From Physella acuta (taxonomy: Eukaryota > Mollusca > Gastropoda > Physidae): DNA of 64,000 nucleotides. Shown in pieces: positions 1 to 11,535 of this stretch (position 1 is its first letter; every line of letters begins with the position of its first letter). Under the pieces are notes generated by a model, which was not told the origin of the DNA, did no database searches, and saw nothing but the letters and a program-made list of their open reading frames with translations. The position numbers and the translations under genes are program-made. The DNA lies in contig NW_026731895.1 in assembly GCF_028476545.1 (NCBI RefSeq), positions 545,501 through 609,500 on the forward strand, in the 5' to 3' direction.

Positions 1-27
1 TATAACTGGAGGTTTTGCTATTAGTCA

Positions 28-30
<3 letters not shown>

Positions 31-95
<65 letters not shown>
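31..95. repeat. (AT)n microsatellite
   Basis: About 32 uninterrupted AT dinucleotides. Confidence 0.99.
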
Positions 96-98
<3 letters not shown>

Positions 99-374
99 TC
101 ACATAATACTCCCTATTCGACATAGTGCGTGTCACGTGATGTAATCGCGTGTTGTTGACCACTAGCGCACATGCGGAACTGCGCCGTGAGTAGCCGTTAC
201 AGTCGTGTGCTCACACGCACATGACGTGTGCTGACCGTGCTAGGCATGTCCGAAGTGGTTTGCTCTACTCGTGACTGACCGTGACGACGTGAGACCACCT
301 GCAGACCTCTAGTAGCATAAGGCTGACCTCGCATGGTGCATATAGCTTGTCTTGTACTGGTCTGTGTCGCTAGG
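96..374. other. Unique sequence between arrays
   Basis: No exon seen. It is richer in CG and GTG-type words than its surroundings. An ATGTCCGAAGTG at 246 soon meets a stop. Confidence 0.5.
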
Positions 375-846
375 AGTTGTTAGTTGTTGATATAGTGCTT
401 CAGTTCATGGACAATTTGTTGATATAGTGCTTCGGTTCATGGACAGTTAGTTGTTGATATAGTGCTTCATTTCATGGACAGTTAGTTGTTGATATAGTGC
501 TTCAGTTCATGGACAATTAGTTGTTGATATAGCGCTTCAGTTCATGGACAATTAGTTGTTGATATAGTGCTTCAGTTCATGGAGTTAGTTGTTGATATTG
601 TGCTTCAGTTCATGGACAGTTAGTTGTTTATATAGTGCTTCAGTTCATGGACAATTAGTTGTTGATATAGTGCTTCATTTCATGGACAATTAGTTGTTTA
701 TATAGTGCTTCAGTTCATGGACAATAAATGGTTGATATAGTGCTTCAGTTCATGGACAATTAGTTGTTGATGTAGTGCTTCAGTTCATGGACAATTAGTT
801 GTTGATAAAGTGCTTCAGTTCAAGGCAAATTCATTGTTGATATGTT
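375..846. repeat. Minisatellite, 35-bp unit
   Basis: About 13 copies containing TTAGTTGTTGATATAGTGC then TTCAGTTCATGGACAA, with single-base variants and one shortened copy near 580. The last copy (about 810-846) is the most diverged. Confidence 0.95.
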
Positions 847-1316
847 ATTTCCATTGCATTAGACATTAGACATTAGACATCTAACATGTAATATACGCTC
901 ATCTATTGTATTATAACTTTATTTATACCAATACAATAATCTATTTCAAGTACAGTTTGTTGTTTACACATGCGATGACTAAGATTGTAATTTGTATCAG
1001 CTTTACAAAGCTACTTTTTCACGCTCGGTAGATCTAATTAATCCGATGGTGTTTAACAAAGTTACTTAAATAACGTATGTGGTGTTACGTTTAATGCCAT
1101 ACTAGGATGTAATATCAGCTGTAGATAACATAATACCGCCACCAACTATGTTTATTTGGGGCTAGAGGTTTAAGGAAAATATCGTTAATTATTTCAACTC
1201 TGAAGGGCAAGGTCGACGGAAGACATGATTTAAATATTTTGTTGTTGACAAAACGAAGCAAGTGTTGTCTGGTTTTTAGTTTCGTGTTTTAGCTTTGTAT
1301 CCCTGTTTGTTGATCT
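847..1316. other. AT-rich unique stretch
   Basis: No open frame, repeat or splice-site pair that I can support. Confidence 0.5.
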
Positions 1317-2143
1317 GATCACCCCCCACCCCCACCGTGTTTACTATATCATCCAGTGGCGTAGCGAGGTCGGGTGTCACCCGGTGCGGCACTTAATGGT
1401 GTCACCCCCCAGAGGCGTAGCGACCCTTCCCGGGGACAAACTTTCAAATTTTCGATTTGCACCCCCCCCCTTCAAGTTTTCGATTTGCACCCCCTTCCCT
1501 CAAACTTTCGATTTGCACCCCCCCCCTCATATCTATATATTATATATTTTGCTATTTTTTGCCTTGGTGTCACCCCCCTAAATGGTGTTACCCGGTACGG
1601 TCCGCACCCCCCGCCCCCCCCCCCTCGCTACGCCTCTGATACCATTTGTAGTACGGCTAATACTAGTTTGATCACCCCCCCCACCCCCACCTCCGTGTGT
1701 ACTATACCATCTGTAGTACGGCTAGTTTTATTTTGATCACCCCCCCCCCTCCCCATGTGTACTATACCATCTATAGTTCGGCTAATATTATTTTGATCAC
1801 CCCCCCCCCACCCCCACCTCCGTGTGTACTATACCATCTGTAGAACGGCTAGTTTTATTTTGATCACCCCCCCTCCCCATGTGTACTATACCATCTATAG
1901 TTCGGCTAATACTATTTTGATCACCCCCCCCCCCCCACCCCCACCTCCGTGTGTACTATACCATCTGTAGTACGGCTAGTTTTATTTTGATCACCCCCCC
2001 CTCCCCATGTGTACTATACCATCTATAGTTCGGCTAATACTAGTTTGATCACCCCCCCCCCTCCCTCCACCGTGTGTACTATACCATCTGTAGCACGGCT
2101 AGTTTTATTTCATCCCCCGTGTGTACTATACCATCTGTAGTTC
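1317..2143. repeat. Minisatellite of about 65 bp with C-runs, interrupted by a MITE
   Basis: About nine units carrying GTGTGTACTATACCATCTG, then TAGTACGGCTAG and TTTTATTTTGATCACC plus a C-run of variable length. The first unit is split by the hAT-like insertion at 1354-1638, so the array existed before that insertion. The C-runs differ copy by copy, as slippage predicts. Confidence 0.9.
1354..1638. mobile_element. hAT-like MITE (CAGNGGCGTAGCGA family) with a nested relative
   Basis: The left end is CAGTGGCGTAGCGAGG and the right end CCTCGCTACGCCTCTG, imperfect 16-bp terminal inverted repeats. Flanks ATATCATC (1346-1353) and ATACCATT (1639-1646) are a diverged 8-bp target duplication inside the host minisatellite. 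A second terminus, CAGAGGCGTAGCGACCCTTC, starts at about 1410 inside the element, so a related copy appears nested within it. There is no transposase frame. The 8-bp duplication and CAG-type ends point to hAT. Confidence 0.72.
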
Positions 2144-2285
2144 TAGAGCTTGTTGAGTAGAACTTGCATTCGCTGATTGACACTGGATTACTAACCTACA
2201 CCATTGACACAATGTGGGATGTCGCTCAATTAACTAATTAACCCCATCTGTTGATTAATCGTGCAATGCATGACCTGTGGATGTA

Positions 2286-2349
2286 ATGATGGAGTTTGAT
2301 TACAATTACACGCTTGACCCCACCACCATCAAGTTTCACAGAGGAAAAG
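2286..2349 (+). CDS. Candidate alternative first coding exon of dystrophin (weak)
   Basis: An ATGATGGAG start at 2286, with an in-frame TGA shortly upstream, opens 21 codons (MMEFDYNYTLDPTTIKFHRG then K) and meets a GTTTGT donor-like site at 2350 in phase 1, the phase exon 2 requires. Splicing would give a Lys-Asp-Glu-Arg-Glu-Asp junction, like the DEREDVQKK junction of vertebrate brain and Purkinje isoforms. The donor is not strong and 9.6 kb of intron would follow. The phase fit and compact start are the only evidence; chance is quite possible. Confidence 0.22.
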
Positions 2350-2421
2350 GTTTGTTTCGTTTTATTTTACACTTTGTGAGTTTTATATTAAATTATATAA
2401 TGCGTTTTTTTATTTTTTATT

Positions 2422-2575
2422 TTATGCATTTTGTGTTGTCTACTTGATGCATTTAGTGCTGTTTACTTGATCCATTTAGTACTGTTTATTTGATGCATTT
2501 AATATTTTTTACTTGATGCATTTAGTGCTGTTATGGGATGCATTGTGTGCTGTTGTGTGATGTATTGTGCGCTTT
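2422..2575. repeat. Short degenerate repeat, about 22 bp
   Basis: About six copies of TTGATGCATTTAGTGCTGTT, worn at both ends. Confidence 0.8.
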
Positions 2576-2743
2576 GACTATATTCAACGCTTTTGTTTTG
2601 CCTTTAAAAAATAAATGTGTACCGATTAAGTTGATTGTTACTGCAGTGCTGAATGTAAGATCTATTATTGTTAGCATAGTGAGGCGAAGATACTTTCAAA
2701 CAATAGCTGGGTAGCCTATTTAGACTTATGCTACCTGCAAGCG

Positions 2744-2812
2744 ACAACACGATAGCTCAATTAATCAAGTGCTACTTCCTAAACGGTAGCAATCTGAATT
2801 CAATTCTAGCTG
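2744..2812 (+). repeat. tRNA-like SINE head (relic)
   Basis: ATAGCTCAATTAATCAAGTG resembles a polymerase III A box, and GAATTCAATTC about 30 bases on resembles a B box. No cloverleaf can be folded with confidence, so it reads as a tRNA-derived SINE remnant and not a tRNA gene. Confidence 0.35.
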
Positions 2813-3083
2813 CAAGTTACGTCATATATCTCTCCATCCATACCTCAGTATAAATTGTAATTTACGTCATATATCTCTCCAACAATACCTCAGTATAAAT
2901 TGTAAGTTACGTCATATATTTCTCCATCCATACCTCAGTATAAATTGTAATTTATGTCATATATCTCTCCATCCATACCGCAGAATAAATTGTAGGTTAC
3001 GTCATATTTCTCTCCATCCATACCTCAGTATAAATTGTAATTTACGTCATATATCTCTCCAACCATACCTCAGTATAAATTTA
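2811..3083. repeat. Minisatellite, about 45-bp unit
   Basis: Six copies of TTACGTCATATATCTCTCC followed by ATCCATACCTCAGTATAAAT. Each copy begins with a TACGTCA, a CRE half-site-like word. Confidence 0.92.
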
Positions 3084-3429
3084 TGACGTATCGCCAGTTG
3101 CTAACAAACCTATTTTTATCCCCAGTTTTAGCTGACTAATCAGTTTTTACTTTTTATAAATTGAAAGCTGGCACTCTATAAACTACATATTAATTTTTGT
3201 TAACTTACTTGTCTTGGTCAAGTATTAAGGTAGCTTGGTTGTTTTGTGGTCGTTTTCTGTGTAATACAGGTTAAAAAAAAACGACAAACAAACCACAATA
3301 CAGACCTACTGTTTGTTGAACTCACACATGTTAACACAAGTTTCGAAACAAATCGTTCAGCAACATTTAAAACAACATTTTCCGTGTATGTAGAGACGAT
3401 AATATTATCTTCTGTGTGTCTGTGTATGT
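3084..3429. other. AT-rich unique stretch
   Basis: Nothing supported; open frames here are short and unlike known proteins. Confidence 0.5.
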
Positions 3430-3597
3430 GTTGCCGGAAATAACATTGTCTATGCATTGTCTGCCGGAAATGACATTGTATATAGTCGGCAATAATATTG
3501 TGTGTAATGCCGATAAAAACAATGTGTGTATTGCCGTCAATAACAGTGTCTTTGTATTGCCGTCAATAACTTTGTCTGTGTATTGCCGACAACGTTC
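3430..3597. repeat. Degenerate repeat of about 30 bp
   Basis: About six copies around TTGCCGGAAATAACATTGTC with heavy divergence. Confidence 0.75.
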
Positions 3598-3754
3598 CCA
3601 GTGGCCCTTGTAGCAGACGTCGTGGCTTCAAGTGTGGCTAATTATGGAAGCCTTTCTACGGCTTCAGATGACACCGGAAGTTGATTGGCTGACGACTGGG
3701 TTAGCGCAACACACATCACTAGGGCATGATGTCGATGATGTTTTGTGATGTGAA

Positions 3755-3920
3755 CTGTTGATGATGTCAGATGTTATGTCAGATGTCATGTCAGATGTCA
3801 TGTCAGATGTCATGTCAGATGTCATGACAGATGTCATATCAGATGTCATGTCAAATGTAATGTCGGATGTTATGTCAGATGTCATGTCTGATGTCATGTC
3901 AGATGTCATGTCAGATGGTA
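3755..3920. repeat. 12-bp tandem repeat
   Basis: About 14 copies of TCAGATGTCATG. The unit is a multiple of three without stops, which explains the MSDV-repeat open frames on both strands. Confidence 0.95.
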
Positions 3921-4490
3921 ACATACATGATTTTAGTGAGCTAGTCTTGAATTACCTGTGTAATTATGTAATAATGTAATAATGTCAGAGCTAGTAATAA
4001 ATCCTCCAGTATAATGGCTAGCCTCTGGTGTCAACACGACAATTTATGTATTGTTAGTGTTTCTAAAGTAGGTTCGTCCTCCTCGCCTAATTCTGAATGT
4101 TTACTTAAATTGAGCAAAATAATTTCTACAACCCCATCTATTAGAAGAGACCATATTTAGTAAATATGTAATGTCGGATGTTATGTCAGATGTCATGTCT
4201 GATGTCATGTCAGATGTCATGTCAGATGGTAACATACATGATTTTAGTGAGCTAGTCTTGAAACGAAACCCCAGCTACCTGTGTAATTATGTAATAATGT
4301 AATAATGTCAGAGCTAGTAATAAATCCTCCAGTATAATGGCTAGCCTCTGGTGTCAACACGACAATTTATGTATTGTTAGTGTTTCTAAAGTAGGTTCGT
4401 CCTCCTCGCCTAATTCTGAATGTTTACTTAAATTGAGCAAAATAATTTCTACAACCCCATCTATTAGAAGAGACCATATTTAGTAAATAA
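3855..4490. repeat. Tandem duplication of a 311-bp block
   Basis: Copy 1 (3855-4165) and copy 2 (4166-4490) both begin ATGTAATGTCGGATG and end near TTAGTAAAT. Copy 2 has a 13-base insertion (ACGAAACCCCAGC, about 4262-4274). Otherwise they look nearly identical, so the duplication is recent. It carries the end of the 12-bp array with it. Confidence 0.95.
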
Positions 4491-5784
4491 TGTATACGAG
4501 TAGTTCAAGCCGTAGTTGCTCCACGTTACACTGCGTTAAAGTTTTTACATTTTTAGTAGCCTCTACGTTTTGACTTGATGATTAGGCAAGCAGAAGAATA
4601 AAATATATATATATATATTTTTAGACCTTTTGTTAAGAACCGAATTTCTTTAAAAAAAATAGGGACCGTATCCCTATTGTAAAAAACACATTTTCTAAAT
4701 TCTGGAGATGTAGGGCAGGGAGGCCAGGAATTTAATGAAGCCCCCCCCCCCCCCTCCTCCTGTCACCCAGGTGTCTGTCCTGAGCCCGGTGTTAATTTCA
4801 ACGTTACTCGGCTATTTCAAGAATTTTTCTGCCGTGGCGACATTTTTGGTCGCTGTAGTAGGACAGGGGGTGTGTTGCTATATAAACATTCAACATTCTG
4901 GGCGTGTCGACCTAGTGTCTGTATCAGTATCGAACACTGATGGCGTATTATAATCAGGTAGATGTGAGCTAAGTACATCAGTCCAACATTCTGTAATTGG
5001 CTATTGCTAACAGTAATTTCTAAACTAGCGACATGACACATTAATCATTGAAAATAAAGATCTCAAGCAGATCTCATTTTTTGTGTGGTCAGGTACTGTT
5101 CAAGTTGTGGGCCAATCCTGAGATTGTTCACCATCTTATGGTATGTGTCAACACTGAATGGTCACCCTGCGTCCACCGTCTTATTATCACATTATGGTAT
5201 GTGTCACCAGTGAACGGTCACCTTTTGATAGCATTAAAGCATTGAATAGTCACCACTTACCGGTCACCATTATAGCCACTTTATGGTCACACCTCTACGC
5301 TTACATTATGCTCATGTTGTATCACCACCTTAAGTTCATTATAGAGCTAGCAAAAACATGTATCTCACATGAATGCTGTGGCTAGAATACCTGAACCTGT
5401 ACTCACGTGGTGGCGTCCATCTTGTGGCCAGGGACTGGTCGATGCTTGTATTACTCTGTTTGACCTGTGACCTATGAGATCAGCCTTACATTTAGAACTA
5501 CTTTTTTTTCTGGATATAAAATCGACTCAACGGTCGGGTAATGGATTATCTCAGCCGTGTGGGGGATAGGGGGGTCGGGTGAGTCTAGACAGGTGGGGAT
5601 GTGCACGGGTCTAAGGGGAGATGGTTCTAGAACTTTCACTGGCCCAGACAACCATTATCACTAACGAGGTCATACAAAATACAAAAATAAAAGATGTATG
5701 TCTCTACAGAGAGGTGCTAAACACAAGGTCATTAACCTTTCGCCAGCCCGCTGATTGGTTGAAGTTAATCGACCTTGAACTTGT
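4491..5784. other. Unique stretch, no gene seen
   Basis: Mixed-composition sequence with a small AT run (4605-4619), a C-run at 4741 and loose repeats of CACCTTATGG/GGTCACC between about 5120 and 5290. No exon supported. Confidence 0.5.
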
Positions 5785-6898
5785 AGGTTAGTGTTAGCGT
5801 TGTGTTAGGTTGGGGTTGTGTTAGGTTGGGGTTGTGTTAGGTTTGGGTTGGGTTAGGTTGGGGTTGTGTTTGGTTGGGGTTGTGTTAGGTTTGGGTTTGG
5901 TTAGATTGGGGTTGTTTTAGGTTGGGATTGTGTTAGGTTGGGACTGTGTTAGGTTGGGGTTGTGTTAGGTTGGGGTTGTGTTAAGTTGGGGTTGTGTTAG
6001 GTTTGGGCTGTGTTAGGTTTGGGTTGGGTTAGATTGGGGTTGTTTTAGGTTGGGATTGTGTTAGGTTGGGGTTGTGTTAGGTTGGGGTTTTGTTAGGTTG
6101 GGGTTGTGTTAGGTTGGGGTTGTGTTAGGTTTGGGCTGTGTTAGGTTGGGGTTGGGTTAGGTTCGGTTCGGTTAGGTTGGGGTTGGGTTAGGTTGGGGTT
6201 GGGTTAGGTTGGGGTTGGGTTAGGTTAGGGTTGGGTTAGGTTGGGGTTGTGTTGGGTTGGGGTTGGGTTAGGTTGGGGTTGTGTTAGGTTTGGGTTGGGT
6301 TAGGTTGCGGTTGTTTTAGGTTGGGATTGTGTTAGGTTGGGGTTGTGTTAGGTTGGGGTTGTGTTAGGTTGGGGTTGTGTTAGGTTGGGGTTGGGTTAGG
6401 TTGGGGTTGTGTTAGGTTGGGGTTGTGTTAGGTTGGGGTTGTGTTAGGTTGGGGTTGTGTTAGGTTGGGGTTGTGTTAGGTTGGGGTTGTGTTAGGTTGG
6501 GGTTGTGTTAGATTGGGGTTGGGTTAGGTTCGGTTAGGTTGGGGTTGGGTTAGGTTGGGGTTGGGTTAGGTTGGGGTTGTGTTAGGTTGAGGTTGTGTTG
6601 GGTTGGGGTTGTGTTGGGTTGGGGTTGTGTTGGGTTGGGGTTGGGTTAGATTGGGTTGGGTTATATTGGGGTTGTGTTAGATTGGGGTTGTGTTAGGTTG
6701 GGGTTGTGTTGGGTTGGGGTTGTGTTGGGTTGGGGTTGGGTTAGATTGGGGTTGGGTTATATTGGGGTTGTGTTAGATTGGGGTTGTGTTAGGTTGGGGT
6801 TGTGTTAAGTTGGGGTTGTGTTAGATTGGGGTTTTGTTAGATTGGGGTTGTGTTGGGTTGGGGCTGTGTTAGATTGGGGTTGTGTTAGGTTGGGGTTG
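5785..6898. repeat. G-rich minisatellite, 16-bp unit
   Basis: About 70 copies of TTAGGTTGGGGTTGTG with TTGGGTTAGG variants, sharp at both edges. The + strand is almost free of C. Runs of GG, GGG and GGGG in every unit give G-quadruplex potential. TTAGG recalls arthropod telomere repeats, but the 16-bp period is not telomeric. Confidence 0.97.
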
Positions 6899-7134
6899 AC
6901 GTATGAGATGCCGACTTACACACTACCAACATGATACTCACCATGTCCCTTACACCTTCTTAAAGTATACCTGAATGTACCGACCGTTCTTGTATCAAAC
7001 ATTGGCGTTTAAAAAAAAAACGCTCAACAGCTATTTTGGTCTTCGTTACTTTAATAAATCAGGTGTCGTTATTTAACGACCCGAGGCCTACACGAACATA
7101 TTATTAGCCAATGGTATGAAGAGCACAAACGTTT

Positions 7135-7405
7135 AATTCTCAAAGACTTTAACAAAGACAGATAGAACCATAGATCTAATTATGTTCAAAGACTTTAACA
7201 AAGACAGACAAAACCATAGATCTAATTATGTTCAAAGACTTTAACAAAGACAGATAGAACCATAGATCTAGTTATGTTCAAAGATTTTAACAAAGACAGA
7301 TGAACCTTTGATCTAATTATATTCAAAGACTTTAACAAAGACAGATGAACCTTTGATCTAATTATATTCAAAGACTTTAACAAAGACAGATAGAACCATA
7401 GATCT
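7135..7405. repeat. Minisatellite, 46-bp unit
   Basis: Six copies containing CAAAGACTTTAACAAAGACA then GATAGAACCATAGATCTA. Confidence 0.93.
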
Positions 7406-7727
7406 AGATATCTTCGCACTGTATTTTGACGATCAAAACGTGATTAGTTTATTCTGCCAGTTTTTCTCTTACATTTTGTAATTTAATTAAAGAAAAAAAA
7501 AACAGAACATGAAACTCGCAATTACCAGGCGCAGCCATGCAGAACATGGTTAAAAAAACCAGTGTGTAATTACAATTCACGTTTCTAAGTGTTTAAGTGA
7601 AACAACTGAAGAATCAGTCATGCGTAACGCGGACCCAACCAACGGTTTTAATTGGAGTGTATTAACTGAAATCCGCGACCTTAAGCGCTCGGATTAAAAC
7701 TGTAGGCTTCGCTATCCTCATAACCTG
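7406..7727. other. AT-rich unique spacer between arrays
   Basis: No exon, RNA gene or repeat that I can support. Confidence 0.5.
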
Positions 7728-8190
7728 CGGGGAGTAGATGGCGCTCGGCGGCGGTTGATAGGGTCTGAAGAGTAGATGACGCTCAGCGGAGATTGTTAGC
7801 GTCTCTATAGTAGATGACGCTCAGCGGAGATTGTTAGCGTCTCTATAGTAGATGACGCTCGGCGGCGGTTGATAGGGTCTGTAGAGTCGATGGCGCTCGG
7901 CAGAGATTGTTAGCGTGTGTAGAGTTGATGACGCTCAGCGGAGATTGTTAGCGTCTCTATAGTAGATGACGCTCGGCGGCGGTTGATAGGGTCTGTAGAG
8001 TAGATGGCGCTCGGCGGAGATTGTTAACGTCTCTATAGTAGATGACGCTCAGCGGAGATTGTTAGCGTCTGTAGTGTCGATGGCGCTCGGCGGAGATTGT
8101 TAGCGTCTGTAGTGTCGATGGCGCTCGGCGGAGATTGTTAGCGTCTGTAGTGTCGATGGCGCTCGGCGGAGATTGTTAGCGTCTGTACTA
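7728..8190. repeat. Minisatellite, 38-bp unit
   Basis: About 12 copies containing GTAGATGACGCTCAGCGGAG then ATTGTTAGCGTCT, in two alternating subtypes (GGAGATTGTTAGC and GGCGGTTGATAGGG). Confidence 0.94.
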
Positions 8191-10443
8191 AACTTATTAA
8201 AACGCCCCCTTTCACACAAATTAATTACTAAAACATATGTATAAGAAAACAATTTATTAAAAGTGACATTAATTTATTATCAATTGCATACATGCTATAA
8301 GCAGACATCAAAATCAAATTTTACTTGCCTCCTTCGTCTCATACATTTGTACTCATTCCTTTAATTCCAGTTTGCAAGCGGAATCATATTTTATTGAAAT
8401 TTTTGCTAAGTCCACGAGTCTACTTTGTACTTAACGACATAGCTTCCCCCCTCCCTCACCTTAGAAAATTTAAAGTGCTTCTCCCCCCACCCCTCCCGTG
8501 AGAAAAAAGTCTGGAAAAAAAACCACTAAATACAAAAAAGTTCTTATCGTGTTGGGCTCCATGCAGTCCTCCCAAGGTGAGTTCCAAAACGGAACTTACC
8601 TGTTTTAAGCTTGACTGTCTGTAGTTAGAATTGTAAAATGTCTATATTGTGTGATTATATAACGATTTTTTGGTTTTTGAAAAATAAAAGGTTTTAAATA
8701 ATATAGATTCCAGCCTAAAATTGCTATATATGAATCCATAGGAGGGGGTGAAAATATGTAATTAGATATTAATTAGATGTTTAATTTACGATTAAGACTG
8801 TATGTCTACTAACATTAAGTATTGCAATCTATAACTGCTACTGATGTATTTGTTTTTCTACTTGATAATGCTAAAAAACACCTACTGAACTATTTTGTTT
8901 AGAGCTTAAGCTCTATATAATTGTTACAATAGCAAATAATAACTTAAAGTTGTATTTATAAGTAAGCGTTCAACCTAACATGCAGGAATTTGAAATGAAT
9001 GTAGAGTTAAGCAACGAATTATCTCCCATGTTAAAATCCAAATACCACAATTTAATTCAAGGGAAATAACTTTCACAAGAATAGTTCAATTTACCAAGTG
9101 TAGCTAAGACATGCTTGAAAAAAAACAATAAAACGATCTAAATTTCATTATTTAATAATTATAACAATTTATTTTATATTACCTATGTGACGTTGTGAAA
9201 ACAATATATTTTACTTATTGAATACTTAACTGTAGGTTTTGATTGAAAGTCTAAAACCGGTAGCTTTATTATAGCATACTTCTATTCAATTGCGATGACA
9301 TACTTAAAATTGTTAATTTCTCAACAAATAGTAGTTACATAAAATTTTGGATCCCCTAAATAAAGGGACACTTTAAAAAATAGAAAAAACTACGCCTCTA
9401 ACTTTAAGTAAAATCAAACACTGGTAACTGTTTTAGACATTGCTAGGATCATTGATTAAATTAAAAAAAAAAAGATGTTGTTATAAATTCCATCCTATTT
9501 AATATTATATACCAATACTTTAAGAGTGGCAATATAGATTTCAAAAACTAAAGATTTTTCAACTAGAGAACGCCTACCTTTCTTTGTAGTGTGTTCCGTA
9601 CTGAATTAAAATTAATGAAATCATCTAACTTACCATAAACTCGACTACTCGATATACTCTACTACATTCATAACATATCAAAGTTCAATACCTAAACAGA
9701 ACTAGACTCAATGCTCCAGAACTACGACACCAACTCGTTTAACTTCACCAAGCTCTACAAACGGTACTCCCAATCAACAACGATTCCACTGGACCTACTA
9801 CTACAATTTAATAGTCAATATAATTCGATACCTTAATACAAGAATCAATACTCCCAAACTCCAAAACTACGATACTTTATCACCTGCATTCTCATTTCTC
9901 TATTACCAACCAGATTCTACTAGACCTTCAACTACAAAACAGCCGAATAAAAGTTATGACACTTTTACACTTCGATACTTTATACCTACGAAACCATATC
10001 AGCAATAGCCTTCCGCTGTTACTCCCAAATCTAAACGATTCATCAAAACTTACCAAACAAGTACAATACTTTGAACACCCCGTCATTACAAAACTCTATA
10101 CACCAGGACAGATTTCTAATTCAAAGTCAGAGAAAACGAGACTTACAAGCCCTATTAAAAATCAATTAACCTTTTCATTAACGAACTTATTTAATCGTTT
10201 TCTACATCAATTATGTGACACCAAACTAAAAAGGCAAAGTGACTGGTAAAAAGCGCCCAGACTTATCCAAATTAGTGATGTGGTGTTGCATTTTCACCAT
10301 CGCGAAAAAATATAGGCCTATATAGATCTAGTTTTGAAGTGGGCGTGCAAAATTGATAGTTCGTCCATGATGCCGAAATAGATCATTACTCTTTTATAGT
10401 TATTAATTATTAGGCACTTTTTGATAATAGCGATTAAACCTTT
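8191..10443. other. AT-rich non-coding block
   Basis: About 2.2 kb of A+T-rich sequence with no recognisable protein. Between about 9650 and 10100 it carries loose recurrences of words such as AACTACGA and ACTCCCAA, perhaps a very old decayed minisatellite. The 97-codon open frame at 9956-10249 has no family resemblance I know. Confidence 0.5.
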
Positions 10444-10518
10444 TGCTCCCCCCCCCCCCCCTTAGGGATGGCGCCCTAGATGATCGCCTAGTTCGCCTTA
10501 TAGGTAGCGCCGGCCCTG
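10444..10518 (-). mobile_element. Terminus of a hAT-type DNA transposon (fragment)
   Basis: On the minus strand it begins CAGGGCCGGCGCTACC and continues through GGGCGCCATCCC to a G-run. CAGGGCCGGC termini with this layout are common among animal hAT-like elements. I could not find the opposite terminus, so only one end is claimed. Confidence 0.45.
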
Positions 10519-10917
10519 AATACAAGTAATTAACGTATACTTCTCGCACAAAAAATTATAACAATAAAGTACACTTAGATATACGTGTAAGTTTTTGCTT
10601 TAATTGTTTTCATGCGCATATTCTGTTGTAAGTTGTATTATAGAAACAGTAAAATGTTTTTTAGTATTAGTTTAATTATTTAAATAATTTAAAAATAAAA
10701 AGTTAATTGAAGGAAACAACATCGCTGATCACTTAAACAGCTGTTTCCGGTTGCTCCCACAAAGCCAACCGATCCTCGCCAGAACGAGACAGACGCACCG
10801 AGCACAAGTGGGGGGACTCTATCTGGGAAAATGTCTGGCAGAAAATGATTTGTTCTAACGGGGTTCCAGAGCGCGAACACCTGTCCTGACAGGTGGGAGA
10901 GAAAACGTTTGAACTGA

Positions 10918-10985
10918 TGACGTCATTAATGGGCGGATCCACGTCACGGTAGACATCGCAGAGTCACACGTCGCGTCACTTCCGG
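10918..10985. promoter_or_regulatory. CRE/ETS cluster, possible promoter or enhancer
   Basis: A perfect palindromic CRE (TGACGTCA, 10918-10925) is followed by an ACGTCA word and a CACTTCCGG ETS-type site (10977-10985). The stretch is rich in CG for this window and lies about 1 kb upstream of exon 2. CRE plus ETS words are typical of TATA-less metazoan promoters, but no first exon with a good donor is visible next to it. Confidence 0.35.
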
Positions 10986-11204
10986 TGTTTGCCTGATGTC
11001 GTGTTTTTAAAACGTCAACAACATTGTTTTACTTCCGATGTCATACTTGATTCTACCACAACCTTCTTTTTTGTTCTAATTCAAAGACATTCTGATAAAT
11101 ACTATAATGTGTATGTCGATCATGTAAATAATTCCTCTACCCTTTTAAATTATTCACATAACGATCCCATGAATGCACCTCCGCACTTTTAAGAGCTAGA
11201 ACTA

Positions 11205-11535
11205 ATAGAAACCATGCTATCCAGTAGAACTACGACAAACCCCACTTTTAAGCAGAGCTACCACAAACTTCACATTAAAGTATAACTACCACAAACCCCA
11301 CTTCTAAATAAAACTACCACGAACCTCACTTTTAAGTAGAACTACCACAAACCCCACTTTTTAAGTAGAACTACCACAAACCCTACTTTTAAGTAGAACT
11401 ACTACAAACCCCACTTTAAAGTAGAACTACCACAAACTCCACTTTTAAGCAGAGCTACTACAAACTTCACTTTTAAGTAGAACTACCACAAACTCCACTT
11501 TAAAGTAGAACTACTACATACCACTCTTTTAAGAC
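11205..11535. repeat. Minisatellite, about 30-bp unit
   Basis: About 11 copies of TTTTAAGTAGAACTACCAC and AAACCCCAC. Confidence 0.93.

Noticed and set aside
246-278. ATGTCCGAAGTG as a Purkinje-type MSEV first exon
   Set aside because: The frame stops after ten codons and no donor in the required phase 1 is present.
5785-6898. Internal telomere repeat
   Set aside because: TTAGG occurs once per 16 bp, never as a pure run; the period is wrong.
10733-10942. Minus-strand coding exon
   Set aside because: The 69-codon frame has no family resemblance, and its DNA carries regulatory-type words instead.
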